NCBI RefSeq assembly: GCF_003947455.1
Contig: NZ_QHJH01000005.1
Span: 1-64,000, forward strand
From: Streptomyces sp. WAC 04229
GTDB taxonomy: Bacteria; Actinomycetota; Actinomycetes; Streptomycetales; Streptomycetaceae
Direction of reading: 5' to 3'
DNA length: 64,000 nucleotides
Shown: one piece after another, positions 49,684 through 58,067 of the stretch
Layout of the letters: every line of letters begins with the position of its first letter
How positions within the stretch are numbered: the first letter of the stretch is position 1
The notes under the pieces: generated by a model
Databases searched by the model: none
What the model was told of the DNA's origin: nothing
What the model saw: only the letters and a program-made list of their open reading frames with translations
Position numbers and translations under genes: made by a program

Positions 49684-51877
49684 TCCGGACGTCCCGGTAC
49701 GAGACGACGTCCGTCGTGCCGTGCACCTGGAGTCCGACGTAACCGGAGGCGAACCGTCGCCCGTCCGTGCCCGGGTCGTCCGAGCGCGGCGGCGTGAAGT
49801 CCTGGCCGCCGGTGTTGTCGAACTCGTTGATCAGCACGCCGTTGCGGAAGACGGAGTAGTGCTGGTCGACCACGCGGATCTCGTAGTCGTTCCAGGTGCC
49901 CTTCTCCGTCACCCCGGCGCCGGCCAGACCCACCCGGTCGAAGCCGTAGAGCGAGCCGGTCTTGTACATGTCGCCGGTGGGGCCGTCGAAGACCTGCACC
50001 TCGTGGCCGTACTTGATGGCGACCCACTCCGGCCGGGACTCCTCCGGGTGGTCGTGCACCTGCGGGAAGCGCACGAACACGCCGCCGTTGGTGTTGGCGG
50101 TCCCCGCCGCGTCGTCCCGCCACTGGAGCTTCAGCGAGAAGTCGCCGTACTTGCGCTCGGGGAACCACAGCATGCCCATGCCGGGCGTGGTGGTGCTGGA
50201 CGTGATCGACCCGTCCGCGTTCAGCCCGAACGAACCGCCGCCCACCTGCTGCCACTTGGCGAAGGACGCCTGGGTGCCGTCGAGGATCGTGCGGTAGCCC
50301 TCGGTCTGGCCGGGCGTGCCGATCCCGGACTGGCGGGCGGCCTTGTTGATCGCCTTGACCTCCCGGCCGTCGACGACCCCCTCGTCCCGGAGGGTGTCCA
50401 GCACCTCACGCACGTGCTTGAGGAAGAGCTGCTGGGACGACCACTCCTTCTCGTCCTCGATCATCTCGTTGATCCGGCACCGGTTGTTGGTGACCCGGTT
50501 CGGCACACCGGTGTCCACCGTGCCGACGATCACCGTCTGGCGCTCGTCGAACTCCGGGCAGGGCGGCCCCGGAACCTGGCCCGCCACCACGGTGAAGCTC
50601 ACGCTCACCGGCTCGGAGGTGTTGCCGGCCTCGTCGCTCGCCCGGTACGCCACGGTGTGCCGTCCGACGCGGTCGACGACCACGGGAGCGGAGTACGCCA
50701 GGTAGGGCCCGGCGTCCAGCGAGTACTCGACACCGGCGACGCCGGAGCCGCCCTCGTCCGTGGCGCTGACGGTCACCTTCGCGCTGCCGACGTACGCGCC
50801 GTCGGAGTTCTTGGTGCCGTCCACGGTCGCGCCGGTCACCGGCGGGGTGGTGTCCTGCGGGGGAGCGGCGGCCACGGTGAAGTCGACGCTCTTCTCGGCG
50901 GCGACGTTGCCCGCCTTGTCGGTGGCCCGGTAGCGGACCGTGTGCTCGCCGACCTCGTGCACCATGACGGGCGCGGTGTACGCCTGCCAGGCGCCGTCGC
51001 CGACGGCGTACTCGATGGTGTTGACGCCGGAACCGGTGTCGGAGGCGGTGACGGTCACCGTCGCCATGTCGATGTAGGCGCCGTCGGGGTTCTTCTCACC
51101 GCTGACCGTCGCCGAGGTCTCCGGCGGCGTCGTGTCGTCGGTGTCGGGCGCGACCACCGTGAAGTCGACGCTCTTCTCGGCGGCCGCGTTGCCCGCCTTG
51201 TCGAACGCCCGGTAGCGCACCGTGTGGTCGCCGACCTGGTCGACCACGACCGGCGTGGTGTACGGCTGCCAGGCGCCGTCGGCGCCGATCGCGTACTCGA
51301 CCCGGTCGACGCCGGAGCCGCCGGCCTCGTCGGTGGCGGCGACGGTCACGCTCGCCGAACCGACGTACTGCCCGTCGGCGTTCTGCGTGCCGCCGACCTC
51401 GGCCGAGGTCTCGGGCGCGGTGGTGTCGTCGCCACCGCCGCCCTCGGTCACGGTGAGCACGCCCGTCATCTGGCCGTGCCCGGGGATCGTGCAGTGGTAC
51501 TTGTACGTGCCCGGGGTCAGGGTGACCTCGGCGGTGTGCTTGCCGCCCTGGGCGTCGCCCGGGTTGGCGAGGATGTTCAGCTGGACGTCGCTGTTGTACT
51601 CCGGGTCGCTGGTGACGAACGTCAGCGTGTGCGGCATGCCGGTGGTGTTGCCGGTGGCCTCACTGTTCTCGAAGACGATCGTGGCCGGTCCGGCCACCGC
51701 CGTCTCCGGCGCGGACGTGTACTTGGTGATGTCGTCGCCGGCGGTCCAGGTCAGGACCTGGTCGGCCGCCTCGGCGCGCGGAGCCGGCCGCCCGTCCTGG
51801 GCGGACGCCGTCTGCAGTCCGAGCATCATCAGCAGCCCGGCCAGCAGCGCGGCCCACATTCTTCGTTGGCGTATCAC
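49670..51877 (-). CDS. secreted cupredoxin/Ig-repeat/3-ketoglycoside hydrolase-like protein
   Basis: A 735-residue multidomain exported protein. Signal peptide (1-27, 'LLAGLLMMLGLQTASA'); a cupredoxin domain (about 38-145) with copper ligands in 'GMPHTLTFV' and 'YKYHCTIPGHGQMTG' (His, Cys, His, Met); three Ig-like repeats of about 90 residues (150-435), each with 'VEYAI', 'HTVRYRA' and 'DKAGN'-like pieces; and a C-terminal DUF1080/3-keto-disaccharide hydrolase jelly-roll ('NGGVFVRFPQ', 'WNDYEIRVVDQHYSVFRNG'). GTG 51877 overlaps the stop of the ThuA gene and follows GGGGGA. It likely works outside the cell with the ThuA-dehydrogenase. Confidence 0.85.
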   Translation of the reverse strand: MIRQRRMWAALLAGLLMMLGLQTASAQDGRPAPRAEAADQVLTWTAGDDITKYTSAPETAVAGPATIVFENSEATGNTTGMPHTLTFVTSDPEYNSDVQLNILANPGDAQGGKHTAEVTLTPGTYKYHCTIPGHGQMTGVLTVTEGGGGDDTTAPETSAEVGGTQNADGQYVGSASVTVAATDEAGGSGVDRVEYAIGADGAWQPYTTPVVVDQVGDHTVRYRAFDKAGNAAAEKSVDFTVVAPDTDDTTPPETSATVSGEKNPDGAYIDMATVTVTASDTGSGVNTIEYAVGDGAWQAYTAPVMVHEVGEHTVRYRATDKAGNVAAEKSVDFTVAAAPPQDTTPPVTGATVDGTKNSDGAYVGSAKVTVSATDEGGSGVAGVEYSLDAGPYLAYSAPVVVDRVGRHTVAYRASDEAGNTSEPVSVSFTVVAGQVPGPPCPEFDERQTVIVGTVDTGVPNRVTNNRCRINEMIEDEKEWSSQQLFLKHVREVLDTLRDEGVVDGREVKAINKAARQSGIGTPGQTEGYRTILDGTQASFAKWQQVGGGSFGLNADGSITSSTTTPGMGMLWFPERKYGDFSLKLQWRDDAAGTANTNGGVFVRFPQVHDHPEESRPEWVAIKYGHEVQVFDGPTGDMYKTGSLYGFDRVGLAGAGVTEKGTWNDYEIRVVDQHYSVFRNGVLINEFDNTGGQDFTPPRSDDPGTDGRRFASGYVGLQVHGTTDVVSYRDVRIKEL

Positions 51878-54351
51878 TCGGTCCCCCTGGCCAGTTGTCC
51901 GGCGGCCGGCGTCGGACCGCCGCCCTCGTAGGTGACCCGCCACAGCGCCGACTTGGCGTCGGAGGTGAAGAAGCCGCGGCCGTAGTCCAGGACGTACAGC
52001 GCGCCGTCCGGGCCGAACTTCCAGCCCATCAGGTTCTTGATGCCGTCGTTGCCGATCGGCACGATCTTCTTCAGGGACTCCGAGTGCACCGGCAGACCGC
52101 CGTCGCCCTGGGTCTTCGGGTCCATCAGCACCGCGTTGCGCGGCTGGTCGGAGTCGTAGAAGTCACCGACGAACCACTTGCCGTCCCAGTACGCGGGCCA
52201 CTTGGTCGCACTGGTGCTGTCCGCGTCGTAGCGGTAGACTGGGCCGTTCATCGCGGCCTGGCCGCCGCCCTTGAGCCAGGGCAGCTTGTACGTGGCCTCG
52301 TCCTGCTTGTACGACGGGATCCCGTTCTCGTCGCGCGGGAAGTCGGGGCCGCCGCCCTGCGGCGAGTACCAGATGTTGTTGCCGGTCACCGGCGGCAGGT
52401 TGACCAGGCCGTCGTTGTTAGGCGACTCGTTCTTCGGGGCGTCGCAGTCGTACCAGCCCAGCGGCTTCGACGGGTCCGGCAGGTTCCGGTCCCGGTACGG
52501 CTGCTTGTTGCCCATGCAGTACGGCCAGCCCCGGTTGCTCGCCTTGGTGATGGTGGCGAACGTGTCGTACTTCGCCGGGCCCCACGTGGTCGAGGGGGCG
52601 CCGGCGTCCGGGCCGACCCAGCCGGCGTAGAGGGTGTCGGTGGCCTTGTCGACGGAGATGCGTGCCGGGTTGCGGACGCCCATCACGTAGATCTCGCCCC
52701 GCGTCTTGCCGCCGCCCTCGGCGGTCTCCTTGCCGGTGAAGAGGTTGCCCTCGGGGAGCGTGTAGGTCCCGTCCGGCTCCGGGTGGATGCGCAGGATCTT
52801 GCCGTTGAGGTTGTTGGTGTTGCCCGCGGTGCGGCGCGCGTCGGCGAAGGACACGCCCTTGAAGTTGGGCTGCGGGTTGTTGCCGGAGTAACCGTCGCTG
52901 AAACCACTGGAGTTGTTGTCACCGGTGGCGATGTACAGGTTCCCCTTGGAGTCCCAGGCCAGCCCGCCGCCCGCGTGGCAGCAGCTGTGGATCTGCACCG
53001 GCCACTTCAGCAGCACCTTCTCACTGCCCAGGTCCAGCTTGTTGGTCGCCTGGTCGAGGGTGAAGCGCGAGACGCGCCGCTCGGCCATGTGGGTGTCGCG
53101 GTTGATCTGGGAGTGCGGCGTGTAGTGCAGGTACACCCAGCCGTTCTCGGTGAACCTCGGGTCCAGCTCGATGCCGAGCAGGCCCTCCTCGACCTTGACC
53201 AGCTCGTCGCCGCCGCCCTTGTTGCCGAAGACGGTCAGGGCCCCGGCCAGGGTGACCTTCTTGGTCTTCGGGTCGTAGACGTGGATCTCGCCCTTGCCCT
53301 TGCCGATGTCGGGGTTGTTCCAGTCGGTGATCACCGGCTGGGAGGAGTCGGCGCCGCCGCGGCCGATGTAGAACACCCGCCCGTCGGGCGCGGTGACCAG
53401 GCCGTGCGGTTCGCCGATCTGGTCGTTCTGGCCCGCCTGGTTGGGCTGGGTCAGCCGCTCGGCCTTGTAGTTGCCGTTGATGGTGGCCTTGCAGTCGGCC
53501 TGCGACAGCCGCGACGTCCACAGCAGGGCGCCGCGCAGGTGCGTGCGGAACTCCGTCTCGTCGTACGACGACTCGGTGCCGCCCATGCCCGTGTAGAAGG
53601 ACCGGCCGCCGTCGTAGTCCCGGCACCAGCTGACCGGGTGGTCCCAGCCGTTGGCGCTCTCCCCGGGCGCGTACGTCGACTCGCGCACCCGGGCGACGGT
53701 GTGCACGTCACCGGACGGGTTCTGCTGCCAGTTGAGCCACTCGTCGGGCCGCTTCCACTCCGCCGGCAGGTCCTTGGTGGCCGGATGACGCCGGTCGCCG
53801 ACCTCGACGGTGGCCCGCTGGACCTTGGTGGGGCTGGAGGCCGCCGGGCGGGCGCCGACCAGACCGGTGAACCAGTCCGAGTACGGCTCCGCGCGGGCCG
53901 CGTCGTGGACGCCGACGAATCCGCCGCCGGCCTCCATGTACGCCTCCAGGCCCGCCTCCTGCGCCGGATCGAGGACGTCGCCGCCCCCGGTCAGGAACAC
54001 GATCGCGTTGAAGCGGCCCAGCCTCTTCTCGTTGGTGAAGACCGAGGCGTTGTCCGTGGCCTCGACCGTGAAGCGCTCGTTCGCCGGGCCGGACTGCCCG
54101 ATCCGCTCGATGGCCGCGATTCCCGCGTTCACGACCGGCGACTCCTCGCCGGACGCGGCGGAACCGTAGAACACCAGCACACGCACGTTGGAGCCGCCCG
54201 GGGGCGACTTGATCGACATCGTTGTCAGGGACGGGTCCGGCGCCGGACGCGCGCTGGCCGTCGGGCCAGCCAGCAGTCCCGCGGCGACGAAGCCGGCGGT
54301 GGCGAACGCCGCCCATCCTCTTCTTCTCGCGCTCAACCCTCTCAAGGGCAT
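51874..54351 (-). CDS. secreted ThuA-like/PQQ-type sugar dehydrogenase fusion
   Basis: An 825-residue exported fusion. Signal peptide (about 1-34); a ThuA/trehalose-utilisation-like domain (about 45-285, '[15 protein letters not shown]', '[11 protein letters not shown]'); and a glucose/sorbosone dehydrogenase beta-propeller (about 300-820, '[21 protein letters not shown]', '[11 protein letters not shown]', '[19 protein letters not shown]'). Family members oxidise sugars using PQQ. ATG 54351 follows GAGGAGG. The next gene overlaps by 4 nt, so both proteins are co-produced. ThuA-like domains are associated with 3-keto sugar handling, fitting the ketoglycoside hydrolase domain of the partner. 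Confidence 0.85.
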   Translation of the reverse strand: MPLRGLSARRRGWAAFATAGFVAAGLLAGPTASARPAPDPSLTTMSIKSPPGGSNVRVLVFYGSAASGEESPVVNAGIAAIERIGQSGPANERFTVEATDNASVFTNEKRLGRFNAIVFLTGGGDVLDPAQEAGLEAYMEAGGGFVGVHDAARAEPYSDWFTGLVGARPAASSPTKVQRATVEVGDRRHPATKDLPAEWKRPDEWLNWQQNPSGDVHTVARVRESTYAPGESANGWDHPVSWCRDYDGGRSFYTGMGGTESSYDETEFRTHLRGALLWTSRLSQADCKATINGNYKAERLTQPNQAGQNDQIGEPHGLVTAPDGRVFYIGRGGADSSQPVITDWNNPDIGKGKGEIHVYDPKTKKVTLAGALTVFGNKGGGDELVKVEEGLLGIELDPRFTENGWVYLHYTPHSQINRDTHMAERRVSRFTLDQATNKLDLGSEKVLLKWPVQIHSCCHAGGGLAWDSKGNLYIATGDNNSSGFSDGYSGNNPQPNFKGVSFADARRTAGNTNNLNGKILRIHPEPDGTYTLPEGNLFTGKETAEGGGKTRGEIYVMGVRNPARISVDKATDTLYAGWVGPDAGAPSTTWGPAKYDTFATITKASNRGWPYCMGNKQPYRDRNLPDPSKPLGWYDCDAPKNESPNNDGLVNLPPVTGNNIWYSPQGGGPDFPRDENGIPSYKQDEATYKLPWLKGGGQAAMNGPVYRYDADSTSATKWPAYWDGKWFVGDFYDSDQPRNAVLMDPKTQGDGGLPVHSESLKKIVPIGNDGIKNLMGWKFGPDGALYVLDYGRGFFTSDAKSALWRVTYEGGGPTPAAGQLARGTE

Positions 54352-54385
54352 GGGCACCTCCTCGGTCACGGCAGCAGCGCCAAGG

Positions 54386-54414
54386 AAGCTAGACCTCTTT
54401 GCGTGGTTCGCCAA
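54386..54414 (-). promoter_or_regulatory. candidate promoter of the ThuA-cupredoxin operon
   Basis: On the minus strand TTGGCG (54409-54414), a 17-bp spacer and TAGCTT (54386-54391) form a good vegetative-type promoter. Transcription would start near 54379, leaving a leader of about 28 nt that includes the GAGGAGG ribosome site. The surrounding 200 bp is AT-rich and shared with the divergent laccase gene. Confidence 0.5.
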
Positions 54415-54550
54415 TAGGTATGACCGGGATCCAACGAACTTTGTCCTGAGTGTGGATAAACGCGGCGCCAACCGGTACGGTCCCACAGGCTCATCACAGC
54501 CAATCAGAAATACGGCTCCGCAAATTCCGGATCAGCGTGGGGAGTTCGGC

Positions 54551-55579
54551 ATGGACAGGCGAGGCTTCAACCGACGGGTACTGCTGGGCGGCGCGGCCGT
54601 CGCGACATCGTTGTCCATCGCTCCGGAGACCGCGGGCGCCGCCGGTGATGCCAAGGCCGTCTCCGCGAAGACGGCGCTGGCCGGGGGCGAGGTGAGACAC
54701 ATCAAGATGTACGCCGAGAAGCTGCCGGACGGTCAGATGGGCTACGGCTTCGAGAAGGGCAAGGCGTCCGTCCCCGGGCCCCTGATCGAGCTGAACGAGG
54801 GCGACACGCTGCACATCGAGTTCACCAACACCATGGACGTGCGGGCCAGCCTGCACGTGCACGGCCTGGACTACGAGATCTCCAGCGACGGCACCGCGAT
54901 GAACAAGAGCGACGTCGAGCCCGGCGGCACCCGCACCTACACCTGGCGCACCCACAAGCCGGGCCGCCGCGCGGACGGCACCTGGCGCTCGGGCAGCGCC
55001 GGCTACTGGCACTACCACGACCACGTGGTCGGCACCGAGCACGGCACGGGCGGCATCCGCAACGGCCTCTACGGCCCGGTGATCGTGCGCCGCAAGGGCG
55101 ACGTGCTGCCGGACGCCACGCACACCATCGTCTTCAACGACATGCTCATCAACAACCAGAAGCCCCACACCGGTCCCAACTTCGAGGCCACCGTGGGCGA
55201 TCGCGTCGAGATCGTCATGATCACGCACGGCGAGTACTACCACACCTTCCACATGCACGGTCACCGCTGGGCCGACAACCGCACCGGCATGCTCACCGGC
55301 CCCGAGGACCCCACCCAGGTCATCGACAACAAGATCACCGGCCCGGCGGACTCCTTCGGCTTCCAGATCATCGCGGGGGAGGGGGTGGGCGCCGGCGCGT
55401 GGATGTACCACTGCCACGTGCAGAGCCACTCCGACATGGGGATGGTGGGGCTGTTCCTGGTGAAGAAGACCGACGGCACCATCCCGGGGTACGACCCGCA
55501 CGAGCACGCCCACGGGGGCGGCGAGCAGACCGCGAAGGCCCCCGAGCAGGCCGCGAAGGCCCCCGAGCACCACCACTGA
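54551..55579 (+). CDS. two-domain multicopper oxidase (small laccase)
   Basis: A 342-residue secreted laccase of the SLAC/EpoA type, close in sequence to the S. coelicolor small laccase. Twin-arginine signal '[16 protein letters not shown]'; copper ligands in four motifs: 'LHVHG', 'WHYHDHV', 'FHMHGH' and '[12 protein letters not shown]'. Two-domain laccases work as trimers with trinuclear centres between subunits and oxidise phenols. The C-terminal tail is unusual: His-rich ends flank a duplicated 'AKAPEQ' unit, which may bind metal. ATG 54551 follows GGGAG. A strong hairpin follows the stop. Confidence 0.92.
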   Translation: MDRRGFNRRVLLGGAAVATSLSIAPETAGAAGDAKAVSAKTALAGGEVRHIKMYAEKLPDGQMGYGFEKGKASVPGPLIELNEGDTLHIEFTNTMDVRASLHVHGLDYEISSDGTAMNKSDVEPGGTRTYTWRTHKPGRRADGTWRSGSAGYWHYHDHVVGTEHGTGGIRNGLYGPVIVRRKGDVLPDATHTIVFNDMLINNQKPHTGPNFEATVGDRVEIVMITHGEYYHTFHMHGHRWADNRTGMLTGPEDPTQVIDNKITGPADSFGFQIIAGEGVGAGAWMYHCHVQSHSDMGMVGLFLVKKTDGTIPGYDPHEHAHGGGEQTAKAPEQAAKAPEHHH

Positions 55580-55608
55580 GGGCGGCCCCGAGCGCCCTCT
55601 TCCCGTCC

Positions 55609-55640
55609 GGCGGCTGCGGCTATCCTGAGCCGCAGCCGCC
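55609..55640 (+). terminator. 13-bp inverted repeat after the laccase gene
   Basis: GGCGGCTGCGGCT (55609-55621) and AGCCGCAGCCGCC (55628-55640) pair perfectly around a 6-nt loop. It lies 29 bp after the laccase stop and ends 16 bp before the LacI start, directly before its ribosome site GAGGAG. It is a likely laccase terminator and could also limit or fold the LacI leader. Confidence 0.75.
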
Positions 55641-55656
55641 GACGAGGAGCCCTCAA

Positions 55657-56709
55657 GTGAGCGAGACAGTGCCCCGCCCCACGCTGGAGGCCGTGGCCGA
55701 GCGGGCCGGGGTCTCGCGGGCCACCGTGTCCCGCGTGGTCAACGGGGCGCACGGGGTGCGCGACGCGCTCGCCGAGCGGGTCCGGCGCGCGGTGGAGGAA
55801 CTCGGGTACGTGCCCAACCAGGCTGCCCGCAGCCTGGTGACCCGACGGCACGACGCCGTCGCCGTCGTCGCCGCCGAGCCGGAGACCCGGGTCTTCGCCG
55901 ACCCCTACTTCGCCCAGCAGCTGCGCGGCATCAGCAAGGAACTGACGGCCCACGACAACCAGTTGGTGCTGCTGCTCATCGAGGGCCGCGAGGACCACGC
56001 CCGCGTCGGCCGCTACCTGGCCGGCGGCCACGTCGACGGCGCCCTCGTCTTCTCCCTGCACCTCCACGACCCGCTGCCCGGCCTCGTACGCAGGGCCGGG
56101 GTGCCGACGGTGTTCGGCGGGCGCCCCGACTGGGAGGACGACGGGGACGACGTGGTGTACGTCGACAGCGACAACCGCGGCGGTGCCCGCGCGGCCGTCC
56201 GCCACCTGGCCGCCCTCGGCCGCACCCGGATCGCGCACATCACCGGCCCGCTCGACCAGACCTCCGCCGCCGACCGGCTTGCCGGCTTCCGCGACGTCCG
56301 GGCCGCCGCCGGCCCGGGGCTGGTCGCGCACGGCGACTTCACCCCGGGCGGCGGCGAACGGGCGATGCGGGAGCTGCTCGACCGCTGCCCGGACCTGGAC
56401 GCGGTGTTCGCGGCCAACGACCTCACCGCCGCCGGTGCCCTGCGGGTGCTGCGCGAGCGCGGACGGCGGGTGCCGGACGACGTGGCGGTGGTGGGCTTCG
56501 ACGACATGCTGCCCGTCGCCGAACAGACCGACCCGCCCCTGACCACCGTCCGCCAGGACATCGAGGAGATGGGCCGCCTGATGGCCCGTCTCCTCCTGCG
56601 CGGCCCGGCCCCCCGCACGGCCGCCGACGGCCCGGAGACCGCCGCCCCGGAGCCCGGCACCTCCGGCGTCATCCTGCCGACCACGCTGGTCCACCGCGCC
56701 AGCGCATGA
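55657..56709 (+). CDS. LacI-family transcriptional regulator
   Basis: A 350-residue regulator: helix-turn-helix and hinge 'TLEAVAERAGVSRATVSRVV' followed by 'RRAVEELGYVPNQAARSL', then a periplasmic-binding-protein-like effector domain ('ADPYFAQQLRGISKEL', 'VVYVDSDNRGGARAAVRHL', 'DAVFAANDLTAAGAL', 'VAVVGFDDM'). Sugars or sugar phosphates are the usual effectors. GTG 55657 has GAGGAG 7 nt upstream. Its place beside the laccase and sugar dehydrogenase genes makes them plausible targets. Confidence 0.88.
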   Translation: MSETVPRPTLEAVAERAGVSRATVSRVVNGAHGVRDALAERVRRAVEELGYVPNQAARSLVTRRHDAVAVVAAEPETRVFADPYFAQQLRGISKELTAHDNQLVLLLIEGREDHARVGRYLAGGHVDGALVFSLHLHDPLPGLVRRAGVPTVFGGRPDWEDDGDDVVYVDSDNRGGARAAVRHLAALGRTRIAHITGPLDQTSAADRLAGFRDVRAAAGPGLVAHGDFTPGGGERAMRELLDRCPDLDAVFAANDLTAAGALRVLRERGRRVPDDVAVVGFDDMLPVAEQTDPPLTTVRQDIEEMGRLMARLLLRGPAPRTAADGPETAAPEPGTSGVILPTTLVHRASA

Positions 56710-56773
56710 GCACGCGGCCCGGGCGCCCCGCCTCGCATCCCGAGCCCCCGTCGGCACCGGGGACCGCGCGTCC

Positions 56774-57559
56774 CTAAGCCTGCCGCGGCAGCGGCCTCAG
56801 GATCGCGAAGCGGGCGCCCGACGGGTCGGCGATCCGGGCGACGCGGCCGACGTCCTCGATGTCCGTCGCGGCCATCGGCACCGTGCCGCCCAGCTCCCGG
56901 GCCCGGGCGACCGCGGCGTCCGTGTCCTCCACCGCGAAGTACGGCAGCCAGCCGGTCTCCGTCGGCTCCGGGTCGTCGGCGAGTGGGACGACACCGCCGA
57001 ACATGGCGTCCTCGCCCTGACCGCCCGGGTTGACCGAGGTGTAGGAGCCACCCGGGAAGGACACCGCCGAGGTCTCCAGCCCCAGGACGCTCCGGTAGTA
57101 CGCGGCGGCGGCCGCGACGTCCGCCGTGTGCAGCTCGACCCAGCACAGCGCGCCGCTCTCGCCGACCACGCCCAGACCCGGAAGCCGCCCCGGCTGCCAG
57201 ACGCCGAACGGCAGCCCGGCCCGGTCGGCGAGGATCGCCATGGTGCCCTGGTCCATCACCTCCATCGGTTGCGCGAGGACGCCCCCGCGGGCCTGCTCGG
57301 AGGTCTTGGCGGTGGCCCGGGCGTCCGGAGTCCGGAAGTACACCGTCCAGGACGGCGGGCCCTGCTCGGACGCGGTCTCCATGCCGCCGGCCGCGATCCG
57401 GCCGTCCAGTTCGAAGAAGCCGTAGCCGCCGGCCTCCGGGCCCGCCGACCTGAACCGCCAGCCGAAGAGGCCGCCGTAGAAGGCGGCGGAGGCGTCGAAG
57501 TCGGTCGTGCCGACGTCGACCCAGTTCGGGGCGCCGGTGACGAAACGGGTGGTGAGCAT
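56774..57559 (-). CDS. two-domain VOC (glyoxalase/bleomycin-resistance) family protein
   Basis: A 261-residue protein made of two similar VOC halves: 'GAPNWVDVGTTDFDASAAFY' opens the first and 'GALCWVELHTADVAAAAAYY' the second. 'GLFGWRF' and 'DPSGARFAIL' are typical of the antibiotic-resistance-like/hydroxylase branch found often in Streptomyces. ATG 57559 follows GAGGAGGG. Metal ligands and substrate are not certain. It is convergent with the LacI gene and divergent from the WhiB-like gene. Confidence 0.85.
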   Translation of the reverse strand: MLTTRFVTGAPNWVDVGTTDFDASAAFYGGLFGWRFRSAGPEAGGYGFFELDGRIAAGGMETASEQGPPSWTVYFRTPDARATAKTSEQARGGVLAQPMEVMDQGTMAILADRAGLPFGVWQPGRLPGLGVVGESGALCWVELHTADVAAAAAYYRSVLGLETSAVSFPGGSYTSVNPGGQGEDAMFGGVVPLADDPEPTETGWLPYFAVEDTDAAVARARELGGTVPMAATDIEDVGRVARIADPSGARFAILRPLPRQA

Positions 57560-57747
57560 GATCGCCCTCCTCGGAAGGGTCCCGTTGCCTGTACGGCCGA
57601 GTCTTCCACCGACCACCGGCCCCCGCTTCCGCGCGCCGCCGTGCGCCGCCGCACGCGGCGGAGGACCATCGGAGCGGGCGCGGTCCCGCCGACGTCGTTG
57701 ATCCGGCGTTGATGAAATGTTTTTCGCCTCCCGGCACGCTCCTGTCC

Positions 57748-57993
57748 ATGCACATCGAGACGATCGCCACGCCGGACCTCGACTGGCAGGAGGAGGCGCT
57801 GTGCGCACAGACCGGAGCCGAGTTCTTCTTCCCCGAGCCCGGCAGTTCCGTGCGGGACGCGAAGCGGATCTGCGCCCTCTGCCCGATCCGCTCGGCCTGC
57901 CTGGACTTCGCGCTGAGCAATGACGAGCGCTTCGGCGTCTGGGGCGGACTGTCGGAGAAGGAACGCCTGGAACTGCGCCGCGCCACCCACTGA
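57748..57993 (+). CDS. wblH: WhiB-like (Wbl) iron-sulfur regulator
   Basis: An 81-residue Wbl protein with the four cluster-binding cysteines C19, C42, C45 and C51 ('EEALCAQTG', 'KRICALCPIRSACLDF') and the 'GVWGGLSEKER' turn followed by a basic tail 'LRRATH'. Wbl proteins bind a 4Fe-4S cluster and partner the sigma factor to control development or stress genes. The family start is ATG 57748; a possible in-frame extension to 57709 is unlike the family. No SD is seen before the start. The symbol rests on my recollection of the gene order near the S. coelicolor laccase, so treat it as provisional. Confidence 0.85.
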   Translation: MHIETIATPDLDWQEEALCAQTGAEFFFPEPGSSVRDAKRICALCPIRSACLDFALSNDERFGVWGGLSEKERLELRRATH

Positions 57994-58067
57994 GCGCGGC
58001 CCCCGGTCCGGCCGCCCGCACCGGTAATTCGCTGTGCCGCGCCCGCTCCGGCAGGCAGAATCCCGGC

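Noticed and set aside
57709..57747. In-frame extension of the WhiB-like gene
   Set aside because: The added residues (from a TTG or ATG) are unlike the family N-terminus, so the ATG at 57748 is preferred.
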